From Hepsetus odoe (taxonomy: Eukaryota > Chordata > Actinopteri > Characiformes > Hepsetidae), in contig CM029369.1 in assembly GCA_017165825.1 (NCBI GenBank), positions 16,423,458 to 16,487,457 on the forward strand: DNA of 64,000 nucleotides, given 5' to 3'. The notes under the pieces are model-generated. The model saw only the letters and a program-made list of their open reading frames with translations. It was not told the DNA's origin and made no database searches. The position numbers were made by a program, and so were the translations under genes. Positions 36,529 to 46,500 of this stretch are shown here, piece after piece; within the stretch, counting starts at the first letter, position 1; each line of letters starts with the position of its first letter.

Positions 36529-39500
36529 CAAATGAAGACCAGTTTTGGCTTTGAACATGCCTGCTTTTACAGGCCGGCTGTTATTGCACCTGTTGTGGTT
36601 TTGCGGGTCTGATGACAGCATGCCAGCTGAGAGGGCTCCTGAGAATATCACTCAGCATTATGCGCTAAAGATGAATGGCCAGCAAGGAAGAATTGGCTCA
36701 TTTTACCATTAGTCTTGCCTAATCTGCTCTGCAATAATTGTTGGCAGGTCTTATTGCATTATATGGATACACTAAAGATTTTCCACTCGTCTGAGAGACA
36801 TAATACATTATTAAGTGTTTCTAACTGCACCTAAAATATTTTCTCATAAAAAACCCATCCCTTTCTTTGAGATAAACTGGTTTTCAAATCTGCTCAAGCA
36901 AGACTGGAAACACTGAATGCTATTAATGGGACAGAATACTGGTTAAGCAGTTCATTCTCTAAAACCTTAAAACATACATTAGTCTAGACATTAGACAAAC
37001 TACTTTAATGAGCACTGTGGTATTTTCTTGCAAAAAATTAAGAGGTACAAGAAGTAAATTCCAAAACTTAAACTGTTTAGCAGTTTAAAAAGCTTTAAAC
37101 AGGCAAACATTTTACTTTCTATAATCTGACTGGTCATGTTGTACATAGAGTATTAACAGGTTGACAGATGCCAGGTTACTCTGAAATTGTGTGCAGAGCT
37201 CACCCTCCAGAATGCCAGGCTTCTCAGTGATGCGGATCTGCCTCTCAGGCACCACTGGCTCACCCTCTGCATTCCCAATGTCTGCAGGGAGAAGTGGCAA
37301 GCTGGCTCTTTCCTCTTCTTTTGAGCGTGGAAAATATAGCGGGAGTAACTTCCTGTACACTGACTGAGCAGCACATGCCATTCAAAAACACACACAGACA
37401 CATTTTACACTCTCATCAATCACACACACACACAAATCCTCAGCGCACTGAAGCAATCAGAATGGATTATGATTTGCTTTCAAGTTTCATCACATTCAAC
37501 TGGAACAGATCAATTCAGATCATTTGAAGGTGGAGTGTACTCAAAGAACCAACTCAATTAGCAATCAGCAAATGCCCTTGAGCAACATATTCAACGTACA
37601 TGCCCGAAATGAGCTTTATGAAGAGCTAATAGTTCAAAGTGATCCTGTTTCGTTTTCACTTACAAAAACAAAACAGGCAAGCTTGAAATAAAATCAGCAC
37701 AATCTGAGAGAGTTAACACATAATGAAGGCACATGGAGTGAGCTAGAAAGGCTGCCTTTAGGCGATAGCTGATGCAAAATGGAACAGACCTCTTCAGCAT
37801 CAGACACTGCAAACACCACTGCCTCTATGCTTTCACCGTGGTTCTCCAGAAACCTGCGAACAGTCCCTGACAAAAGAAGTGCCAGATAAGAAGTTCAAAT
37901 TTTGTCAATGATAATTGTATTACATTCAACTTTTACCAATGTAAGAGTTTCATTCCAAAATGCTCTGTGTAATATATAAGCCAGGATTTCATGCATTTCA
38001 GAATCTGCTTGAACCTTTCCTCAGGAAATCCCAGTACAATTTCTGATCTGGTTTGGCTAATTACTGCTTCATTAAGTAAAGCAATTTGTTTCCGTAAGAA
38101 ACAAAGTTTGATTTATTTTTCCTAAAACATATTGGGCAATTATTTGGGATCTAGTGTTTTCTATTACTGTTAACCTGTTAGCCAGTTATGTACTTGCTGA
38201 TTGATTATAGCTGAACGTGCTGTATTAAACTATTCATTTCTCTGCTAAAGGTAGTGTTATCTTTGATATATAATGCATTGGTGCATTGGCAGTCTAGTGG
38301 TTAGGGAGTTGGCTCCAGGGTCAGAAGATCATGGGTTCGAATCCCAGACAAGTAGGTTGCCTTGAGGTACCCTTGAGCAAAGTACCGTCCCCGTCACTGC
38401 TCCCCAGGTGCTTTCAATAGTTGCCCCCTGCTGCAGGTGTGTTTGGGTAAAATTTCATTGTGGTGCACTGTGTGCTGTGTACTCACAATAACAAGAATAG
38501 TCACTTTCACTTTCATTGTGGAATGAAAAACTCTTTATATAATACATCTGTTTGCAAGCGATTTACTGAATGCTATGTGAGTAGCGTCTTCAAGGGGATA
38601 TCCTCTCTTAGCAGTACTAATCACACAAAACCCCACAGAGACCATGGCGTGCTCCCTGCAAAGACAGATGTGAACACAAAGCATTAGGCATATTTCATCT
38701 CTTTCAGACCTACACCCAGCAGTGAGTGAATTATGCTGAGAGAAACTGATCTAATAATATGCAACAGTTTGCTGCAGAGTAGCAGACAGGAGTGTCTTTG
38801 ATGAAGACATACTTTGTGTAAACAAGGTTATATGTAATCAACAGCTCTGGCTGAAACAGAGTCACACCCAGATCACCCAGAACTCGGGCCTGTGGGAATA
38901 ATGGACAGTGACTGAAATTTGACTGTATCTAGGACTGAAATCTGACACACTTTGAATCTGTTAAATTTAGTTATGCTCAAACACCGAATTCATCAGCATC
39001 AGTTTTCTGCTTGTTTCTGACTGAGGGGCAAGAAAGCAACTATGTGCTAAACTCCCATTAGGTAATGTAATGAACACGGGCTTACTTGGCAAGCTGCATG
39101 ACGTTTCTATAGCAGCTGTATAAGGAGCTCTCGGCTGCTGTGCGATACTTGGCTTTGTATTTGGGCCCCACTGTATGAGTTATAAAGCGTGCCGCCAAAT
39201 TGAATCCTTCAGTCAATTTAGCTTCCCCTGTCCGACAACCTGTAATAACACATACATGCAAGCCGGAGACCACGGTATATAAAGCACTTCAGCGTTAAAA
39301 AGCAAGTCTTATTAGTTTTTTTTCCCCTCTCCCAGTGATGCCCTCTACCTTTCAGTTTTAGTAGTTCATCCCTCAGCTCAGGGCCGGCATGTCTGTGAAT
39401 GCTTTCTGAGATCGGGTTCTTGTCCATTAGTGTCTCATTGCTCGTGTTCACAATCGCAGTGCAGTTCAGAAGTGCTACATCCCCATTGCTGTAATGATAA

Positions 39501-40771
39501 GCACGGAAAATTCATATCAGGACAGACCTGAGGTAGTAAAAGACTGCATGTTATATTTTTTCACTAAGGATCCAATGTAACAGAACAACAGTTATGATAA
39601 ATGTAATTTTATTGTAGGGAGACTGGTTTCATGCGGCTCTGGTATATAAACAGGAGCCAGCTCAACTGTTGGCCATCATATCAAACATAATACTTCCTCT
39701 TTTAGTGATGCTACAATATGTTTCTAGAAAAACATGCTGCACAAAGTGATATAGTAAGGCTGTATCAATTCCCTAGCAGAAATGTGACAATGAAATTAGA
39801 GACTGTACCACCTTCCGGTGCACCATCATGATAATCAATGTTACATTTAATTTCCTGTATAAAAAAGACTTGCACAATGCAGTACACAGAAACTATTTTT
39901 GTTGCAATAACCATCTACTGCAACAGTTTCTACTCAAAGGTGACACACACACACAAAAAAAGCGGACGCTTCCCTTTGGCTTTTGAAAAAGAGAAGCAAT
40001 GTAATCAGAATCAAAATGGCTGTCCATATACTTTCATCTTAGTTAAGGAGCAGCCAGAGGGGCCTCACACCATCATGTGGCTGTGCAACAAAGAGGATTT
40101 ATGTTCACATGGCAAGGGCAAGAGGCAGGGGGGGGGACTAAGAGTGCAGAGTGTATGAAGCTGGCATTCAAACTCAGTCACAGCAGGAAACATTAAGAGC
40201 ATTGCAAAAGTTTGAGCAAAAAACATCAAAAACTAATAAATTAATTAGGGAAAGAAGTAAAAAATAAATAAATCAAAACATCAATAAAATCAGCAGAAAT
40301 GACTAAAGATGGTTAAAGATCTAACTCCAAAACTGATTTACTAACAGTGTAAGCTTTGAACAGCCCATTAGCCAAACGGAGGTAGAAGTTTGGTTGGTTT
40401 ATTTTAATAAACTATTATTTTAATCATTATTTTGTTTTGTGTTTTTTATTTTTAAAACATTTTGCTTTAATCTTAAGATTTTGCATTTAAGTTGAGTAGT
40501 TTTGGCAAAAGTCCAGAAAGGGAGAAATCAGACAATTGAGATTTGAGTCTGGTCCTAGTAGTGAGACTTACAAAAGAATAATTTTCTTGTTGATGTCCTC
40601 TCTGTGTGGAAAAGGAGAGAGAAAAGAGTCGATCTGGTCCATCAGGTTATCCACCTCATCCCTCTGAGGACCTCCTCCTTTCTTCTCGCTATCATTCACA
40701 TCTTCAAGCTGATCCCAGGTGTGAAGGTTCTGGACTTCAACAAACTGAGAGCGAGCGCCCAAGGGATCCAT
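22535..40771 (-). CDS. gdap2: GDAP2, macro domain plus CRAL-TRIO protein (13 coding exons)
   Basis: Coding exons on -, in order: 40771-40572, 39488-39349, 39239-39086, 38655-38567, 37866-37790, 37363-37204, 33025-32875, 32627-32551, 31672-31596, 31491-31352, 28903-28849, 28218-28075, 22576-22535. All introns are GT-AG and all phases join, giving 501 residues against about 497 in human. A macro domain (ADP-ribose-binding fold) spans about residues 45-225, with TAIVNTSNETL, GFNLAARFITHTVGPKYKA, SAKRGYPLED-like and KLLPLYFPRS blocks. A linker with PADIGNAEGEPVVPERQI follows, then a CRAL-TRIO (SEC14-like lipid-binding) domain at about 335-485, with YFVHPTFRSK and TWFFTTFSVSG. The start MDPLGARSQF matches the start I recall for human GDAP2. 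The last exon adds only 13 residues after a 5.5-kb intron and is the least certain. The biochemical role is not established. It faces wdr3 head to head. Confidence 0.94.
23890..24310 (+). mobile_element. Tc1-like transposon remnant in gdap2 intron 12
   Basis: GGGGGTAGTGTTATGATTTG, GGTTGCTTCAGTTGGCCAGG and TCAGCAACTTTACGTGCCCA encode, in one frame, the Tc1-type transposase segment GCFSWPGLSSATLRAQ. The remainder is degraded, and no terminal repeats or full frame are visible. It is a different family from the 14.8-kb copy. It lies in the last intron of gdap2, antisense to it. Confidence 0.72.
25231..25349. repeat. Poly(A) runs and short CA repeat
   Basis: Two long A runs (about 25231-25250 and 25322-25349) with a short CACACA stretch between, in gdap2 intron 12. 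They generate spurious poly-Phe frames on -. Confidence 0.9.
27134..27229. repeat. Two poly(A) runs in gdap2 intron 12
   Basis: A runs at about 27135-27158 and 27211-27229. They could be tails of old retroposed sequences, but no source sequence is recognisable beside them. Confidence 0.85.
33340..34515 (+). mobile_element. RTE-type LINE fragment (copy 2) in gdap2 intron 6
   Basis: The region around 33530-33590 encodes LHCAFVNMEKAYDRVHRGVL, the reverse-transcriptase block A of RTE/BovB-like LINEs. It is followed by MYEGSVIVVRSAIEVRDTF and later by a segment reading toward SPAMLYGLEMVALMK. The 3' end carries GATCCGGTGTGGCAACCTAT, then GAAGCAGCCAAAAAGAAAAA and an AAG tail, matching copy 1. Frames are interrupted many times. 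It lies antisense to gdap2. Confidence 0.85.
36458..36526. repeat. Poly(A) run plus (TA)n microsatellite
   Basis: An A run of about 30 bases (36458-36487) joined to a TA/AT dinucleotide array (36488-36526) in gdap2 intron 6. Likely length-polymorphic. Confidence 0.95.
38282..38518 (+). mobile_element. tRNA-derived SINE (family 1) in gdap2 intron 4
   Basis: It begins with a tRNA-like head: an A-box-like GGCAGTCTAGTGG near 38288 and a perfect B box GGTTCGAATCC at 38334-38344. The body follows (TTGAGGTACCCTTGAGCAAA, CACTGCTCCCCAGGTGCTTT), ending in a TCACTTTCACTTTCATT tail. A second, rearranged copy of the same family lies in wdr3 intron 1. No clear target duplication was found. It is transcribed antisense to gdap2. 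Confidence 0.88.
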
Positions 40772-41574
40772 GGTGCTGATCGGCAAGAAAGCAGTAAACT
40801 GAACAGACACTGAAACACACAAACACAACACACAGAACCTTCTGATAAGCAACAGATCTTCAGTCTGCTCCAAAATGGACACATAAAATGCTCACACAGA
40901 ACGCCCTTTAACAGAAGTGTGGCGTTATTCTACACTCCAGGGACAAAAAAGACCAACAGAACAAGGCAGGTTTAGCAAATATTACATTCTGATGGCATTT
41001 CCAAACAACTGTGGGCATGTAAATGGTGACAATTGGAAAAACAACCTTTGAATGGGTAAAAATTAAAAGCCACGGACACAGTCTTGGCCTTGCATGCTTC
41101 AGTGATAACCCACAATGAAAGTCTCGTTGAGAAATGTGACTCGAATTTTTGACCGTTATCACAAGCTAAGACATACTGGCTCACTAAGCTGCTACATTAA
41201 ACACCTCCACAAAAGAGTGGATTAATTGATGAAGCGGTGGGGCCAAATGTTCAATAAATCTAAACTTGATTGTGGAAGGAAAAAACCCAAGGAGCGCTGT
41301 AGTGACTGTAGTGAAAACAAGAAAATCTTGGCAAAAAGCAAAATAGTATCAGCAGCACAACACCACGATCAATGATTTTTAAAATGCCAGCTCCTTAAAA
41401 AAAAGAACTCCTGCAGTTGTTTTTTTCCTCATGTCACTTTAACTTCCTGAAATAAGTCAAGAGAATGTGGCGTGACCATCTCACCATGGGAGGAATTCTA
41501 AAAGCTTGCTCAAAATGACTCCAAACCTTTACATATTTTAATTTGACCACATTTTAAGAGATGCATTATGATAT

Positions 41575-42135
41575 ACTTGACACATGTGCCAATCCGTCAC
41601 GACATGAAGACCCCTGACGGATGAATAGCTGAAGAGGTCAGACAGCCCATGCTGACCTGCAAGCACCCACAAGGAGGTGAGGATCAGAACCGGACCATAA
41701 AGCAATGGAAGAGGGTGCGCTGACTTGTATACTGCCACTCTCGTTTTAAATCCATCATGAGGAAGGTCAGGTGCATGTGCGTCAGCAGAGACCTGTCAAG
41801 GCAATGTGCTGCTGGGAAACCTTGGGTCTGGAATTCATGTGGCTGTAATTTTGAGACATTTAAACTACCTAAACTTTACTACTTCAAGGTAATGGTACAC
41901 CTTCATGGCAGCGTCCACGTTAAGTGTGATACTGCACCAGGCTAAAGTGCAAAAATGTGTGGGAATAGTTAAGGAACAAAGATTTCAATCTGAGTGGGCA
42001 TCTACAGGATGTGCTGGACAAGGCAGTTCACTTCTCAGCCTACAGGATTTGAAGGATCTGCTGCGGTCAGAGCTGCACTGCTGGCCTGGAGGGCACCCAC
42101 ACGTTAGGCAGGTGCTTTTTAATGTTATGGCGGAA
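41575..42135 (+). mobile_element. Decayed Tc1-like transposon in gdap2 intron 1
   Basis: Ordered matches to a Tc1-like transposase gene can be followed: CAGACAGCCCATGCTGACCT, GATCAGAACCGGACCATAAA, GTGCTGCTGGGAAACCTTGG, GGATGTGCTGGACAAGGCAG, GATTTGAAGGATCTGCTGC, and the terminal-like TGCTTTTTAATGTTATGGC. Spacing is close to that of the full gene, but several blocks are deleted and no frame is open. It reaches to within about 350 bp of the gdap2 first exon. It is the same family as the 18.4-kb and 19.8-kb fragments. Confidence 0.78.
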
Positions 42136-42459
42136 AGGAGTAGATACAAACCCGAGCCCGAGCCTGAGCACTATATGTGCGTTTCTCTCAGGTTTCTAAT
42201 GGAGAAACCGAGCGTAGGACTACATTTGCTCTAGAACTAAGACTAGGACCCAAGACCAGGACAGGACAGCCAGTGAGGAGCTCAGAGAAGTCTCCAGCTA
42301 AGGGTCCTGTCAGTGAGGAGGCTGAAGGGAAAAGCGCGAAGTTGAATATTTACCAGCACTGGATTACAAACGTCGCAGAGCAGTTGAGGAGTAGTTGAGG
42401 TGTTGTTGTACAGACCGAAAACACGTTAAATGGGAGGAAAGAGTGATTGAGAGACTCAC

Positions 42460-43563
42460 CCCGAGCTCCCCGCTGTGGCTGCTGCTCACTCCTTTACTTT
42501 ACCGGCTTCCTAAACACTCAAACAACGGAGAGTAAACGACCATGGCCTTTTACTTATTTGGCCAATAAAAACACGCAGGTCGGCGAGAACGAGTCAGTAC
42601 AGCTCGTGGTTTTGTTCGGACGGTCCTGCTTAGCGAGCGCGATCAGCTGATTTACCAGCGACTACTTCCGGGAACGTCTAAGGGAGCGTCTGAATATTAT
42701 CGATTTAGGCTTGAAACGCAAAATCTGTCATAAAACTGAGCCTCGTTTCACGATTATAAGGGCTACTGTCGTGGCTTGAGTGCGAAAAAATATCAACACT
42801 CCACATTTAAATGGATTAGAAGTCAGTGTTTAATCACACCGTCTTCAAATTCGTTTGTGGGTCACAGACTGGACCAAAGCGGCCCAAACTCAGTCACAGG
42901 GTGTGAAAGACCAAACTAATCGAAAAACACATAACGGACTTTTACCTGCGATACACAGACGGCAGAAACGGCCTAGATGGTTTCATTGAATAAGGAAACA
43001 TTGGATTATTTTTAAATTAACAAAGATCACAAGATGTACACTGTTCGTAAGTATCCTGATCGATGGAGACGGATCGATTGCTACGGCCTTTATCGAGCAC
43101 CACGTGTGTGGAGGATGATGGAGGGGTTCGGCAGCCCTGTTTGAAAAACAAGCATAAAAAGGGAGAGTTTCTTGTTTAAGAGGTACGTGATGAACACTGT
43201 CTTTTACACACCTTTTGAATAAAGTGCTTTTGAGTTGGATTATTTTATTTGCGCCTCATTAACGCATCGTGGGTCCCGGTAGAGCTGGGCTTTAGCCTGT
43301 AATCCACCGCTCTCGACCCTGCAGTGAACTAATGTTCACACTTCAAATCATTTTCTGCTTTGGACTGTTACACAGAAACTTAATCGAACAGTCTTTGCAG
43401 TGACAGGCTCAGTTATTTGGTCTGTAGGATTATAAAACTGGGTTCTGTTCAGACTGCTGCAGTGTGCATCTTCTGGACGGATAGACAGGCTGTCCGGATC
43501 ACGAGCTGACATGAAGTGTTTATTTGATGGGTAAAGGTTGGGAAGATCCTCCTGCGACGGGAC
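42460..43563. promoter_or_regulatory. gdap2/wdr3 bidirectional promoter region
   Basis: The two genes point away from each other here. On -, a donor (GGG|GTGAGTC, GT at 42459-42458) would end a noncoding gdap2 exon that joins the acceptor ending at 40810, 38 bases upstream of the gdap2 ATG. Between the genes lie a CCAAT box (42562-42566), an ETS-type ACTTCCGGG (42664-42672) and scattered CpGs. A strong + donor (TTC|GTAAGTAT, GT at 43047-43048) could end a noncoding wdr3 exon, with a possible acceptor CCCTGCAG ending near 43323. No TATA box is evident, as is usual for housekeeping bidirectional promoters. The exact start sites are inferred. Confidence 0.6.
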
Positions 43564-46500
43564 ATGGGTTTGACCAAACAGTACCTGCGCTACTCCGCCG
43601 CCGCGGTGTTCGGGGTGATCGGCAGCCAGAAATCCAACCTCGTGTTTGTGAACCTGAGGGGCGGAGAGAGGGGCCGGTATGTGGCGGTGGGAGCCTGCGA
43701 GCACGTCTTCATATGGGATGTTCGCAAAGCAGAGAAGGTAAAGTATAAATTCATAAAGATTTTATTATCCCCTAATCAGTCCTCCAGACTTCACACATGT
43801 GCCCTGTTCCTCCAACACACCTGGAGCAGGTAGTCATTGAAGTCCTGTGCTTTTAACCCATACAAACCATGCAGCTGTATTCAGTATCCGTGCAGCAGTG
43901 ATGGGCACGGTAACTTAAGTGTACCTCAGAGTAACCTACTGGTTCAGGCCTGGGACCCACAACCCACCGTTGCTCAGCAGTCAGTGAAAGTACTTATCTG
44001 TCATTGTGAACACTGCAGCACCCAGTGAACCATCGATGTGAAGCAGCCTGTGCATTAAACCCATAACACACAGCACAGCAGTGGGCAGCCATATCCAATA
44101 CCTGGGGAGCAGTGATGGAGATGATTCTTTAGTTAAGTGTATCTCAGAGTAACCTACCGATCTGGGACTTGACAACAACCCCACAGCCTTCTAATCATGA
44201 GGTCTAGCCCCCAACCACTCGCTCACCACTGCCCCTGTGGCCACAGTGATTGAGTGTTAGGAAGCATAGAGCTAAAAAGTGGTCCATCATGGGGTGGGTC
44301 ACCAAAGACTGGGAGGCACTGCATTGGGTTAATGTGAGTGTTTATGGTGTCAGAGTAGTATAACACTATGGGCAATATATATTAATAGATAGATCATTTT
44401 CACATTTTTTTGTGTTTTGATAAACATGCATGTAGCAATAATATTTTAGAAAAGAGATGGTGGCTCTAAAGAGATGACATTAAAGAAAGTATTATTGTAA
44501 ATGCAGGTGCTCAGTTCTTTCATTCACCCCATTTTCAATGTAATATTTTCCTAGGTTTTAATACTTGAAGGTAATAAACATGAAGTCACATTTCTGTGCA
44601 CGTCTCCTGATGGTGTCCACATCGCTGTGGGTTATGAGGATGGCAGTGTGCGCATCTTCAGTTTATTAAGTGGTGAAAGCAATGTCTCCTTCAATGGGCA
44701 CAAGTCAGCTGTCACAAGTATCCAGTATGATGCACTGGGGGCTCGACTTGTCACTGGATCCAGGGTAAGAAATGAACATACTCTAGGCGTTTCTCTTTTT
44801 CTCATGTAAATTGTAATATGACATTTGTTCCTAACAACAGAAGGCAAAGAACATCTGTATAAGGATATGTGTTCCTTCCTCTTTAGGACACAAATGTGAT
44901 TGTGTGGGATGTGATAAATGAGTGTGGACTGTACAGACTCAAAGGGCACAAAGATGCCATCACACAAGCTTTGTTCTTGAAGAACAAAAACCTGCTGGTC
45001 ACAAGGTCAGTTGGATTCTATTTAAAGTGATGATACAGCTCCAAACACAACACAAACGTCCAGAATTTAAATCTATACTGTTAACTTATGTAAATGGTGA
45101 TCGTATAAATTGTTTATATGCTTAGAACTGAAAACCATGTTCTGAAATGACAAGCTAGAGCAAAACTATTTCATTCCTCTTCCGCAGCTCCAAGGACAGT
45201 TTTGTGAAATGGTGGGATCTGGACACCCAGCACTGTTTCAAGACTATGGTGGGCCACCGCAGTGAGGTGAGCAAATAACAAACCTGGTGAAAATGTAAAG
45301 GATGTCAAACAGGATGTTGGCAAGCAATGGATTGAACTCAACTTCAACTAATGCTAAACGTAATTGTAGTGAGACCAGCTATGTTCTATGATGAAAACAA
45401 GTAGCTGAGTAAAATATATTATATGTATTATATATCAATAAATTATGAGTGTAAAATGGGCAGGATTAGGAACTAGTATGTTAAAGAGATGGCTCAGGTT
45501 GGATGATACAGAGACAAAGTGAAAGAAACGAGATTTCAGTGTCCAAACCAAGTGCGGAGAAGAGATGAGAAGGAAGTTGTGGATGGAGCTGACTGACGAA
45601 TGGGGAAGAGGAAGGCCAAAGAGGGGCTATATGGATGTGGGAAGAGAGAACATTCAGGCAGTTGGTGTAAAAGAGGAAATTCGGAGGTCAGGACGAAATG
45701 GAGATGGATTAGCCACTCCTAACGGGAGCAGCCAAAAAAGGCTGATGAAGTAGTAGTAATAAATAATGTGTGCTGTCAATTGAGTGCTCAGTATAACCAT
45801 ATAATACAGCTTCCCTTTTGAAGGATTTGGTGTGTTTTAAATATTTGAATTTAAAAAACATTATTAAATGATCAACAGTGACATTGCTTATCAAATAGTG
45901 GCTCCACATTTATCTACTGATAAACCTTAGAAACTGGCTGTCAGACTTTCTCCAGTTCTTTTAACGAATAGCAAATAATATTACTTCATACCTCATATCT
46001 TGGCATTTTGCTCTTTATTAGGAGTTAAAACAACAATGCTCAGCTAATCCCCTTTTCATTCTTTAGGTTTGGGGAATGGTTCTGTTGAATCAGGAAAACA
46101 GGCTCCTGACTGGCTCTGCTGACAGTGAACTTCGAGCCTGGGACATTGACTACCTGGAGGAAGTAAGGGGAATTCATACAGGCGATATGTTTGCATTGTG
46201 ATTTATGCAGTAAAAATTAATGTGTAATTAAGTGATGGTGGTGAGAAATTAAATATGGTGCTGTTCTTATTTTGTTTCTTTTTCATATCAACCTTTTTAA
46301 TTCCAGGAAAGGGAAGAAGGTGAGCCACGGGAGAAGAAAGGAAAAAGTCTTCTTGATGATGATGATGATGACAATGACGATAAGGAAGATGAAGGGCTTA
46401 GTGAAGACTCAAAGGAGGTACTGTCGCTCTCATTATTAATAGTGCTTATTCTCAACTAAATCAACCCAATGCTTTTCTCTCAGCAGTCACACATCCAGGA

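Noticed and set aside
38282..38352. tRNA gene
   Set aside because: It has A- and B-box-like motifs, but the acceptor and anticodon stems do not pair and a SINE body follows; it is a SINE head.
38800..38900. Possible extra gdap2 exon between exons 3 and 4
   Set aside because: No frame there continues the protein; exon 3 joins exon 4 at 38655 in phase with the conserved residues.
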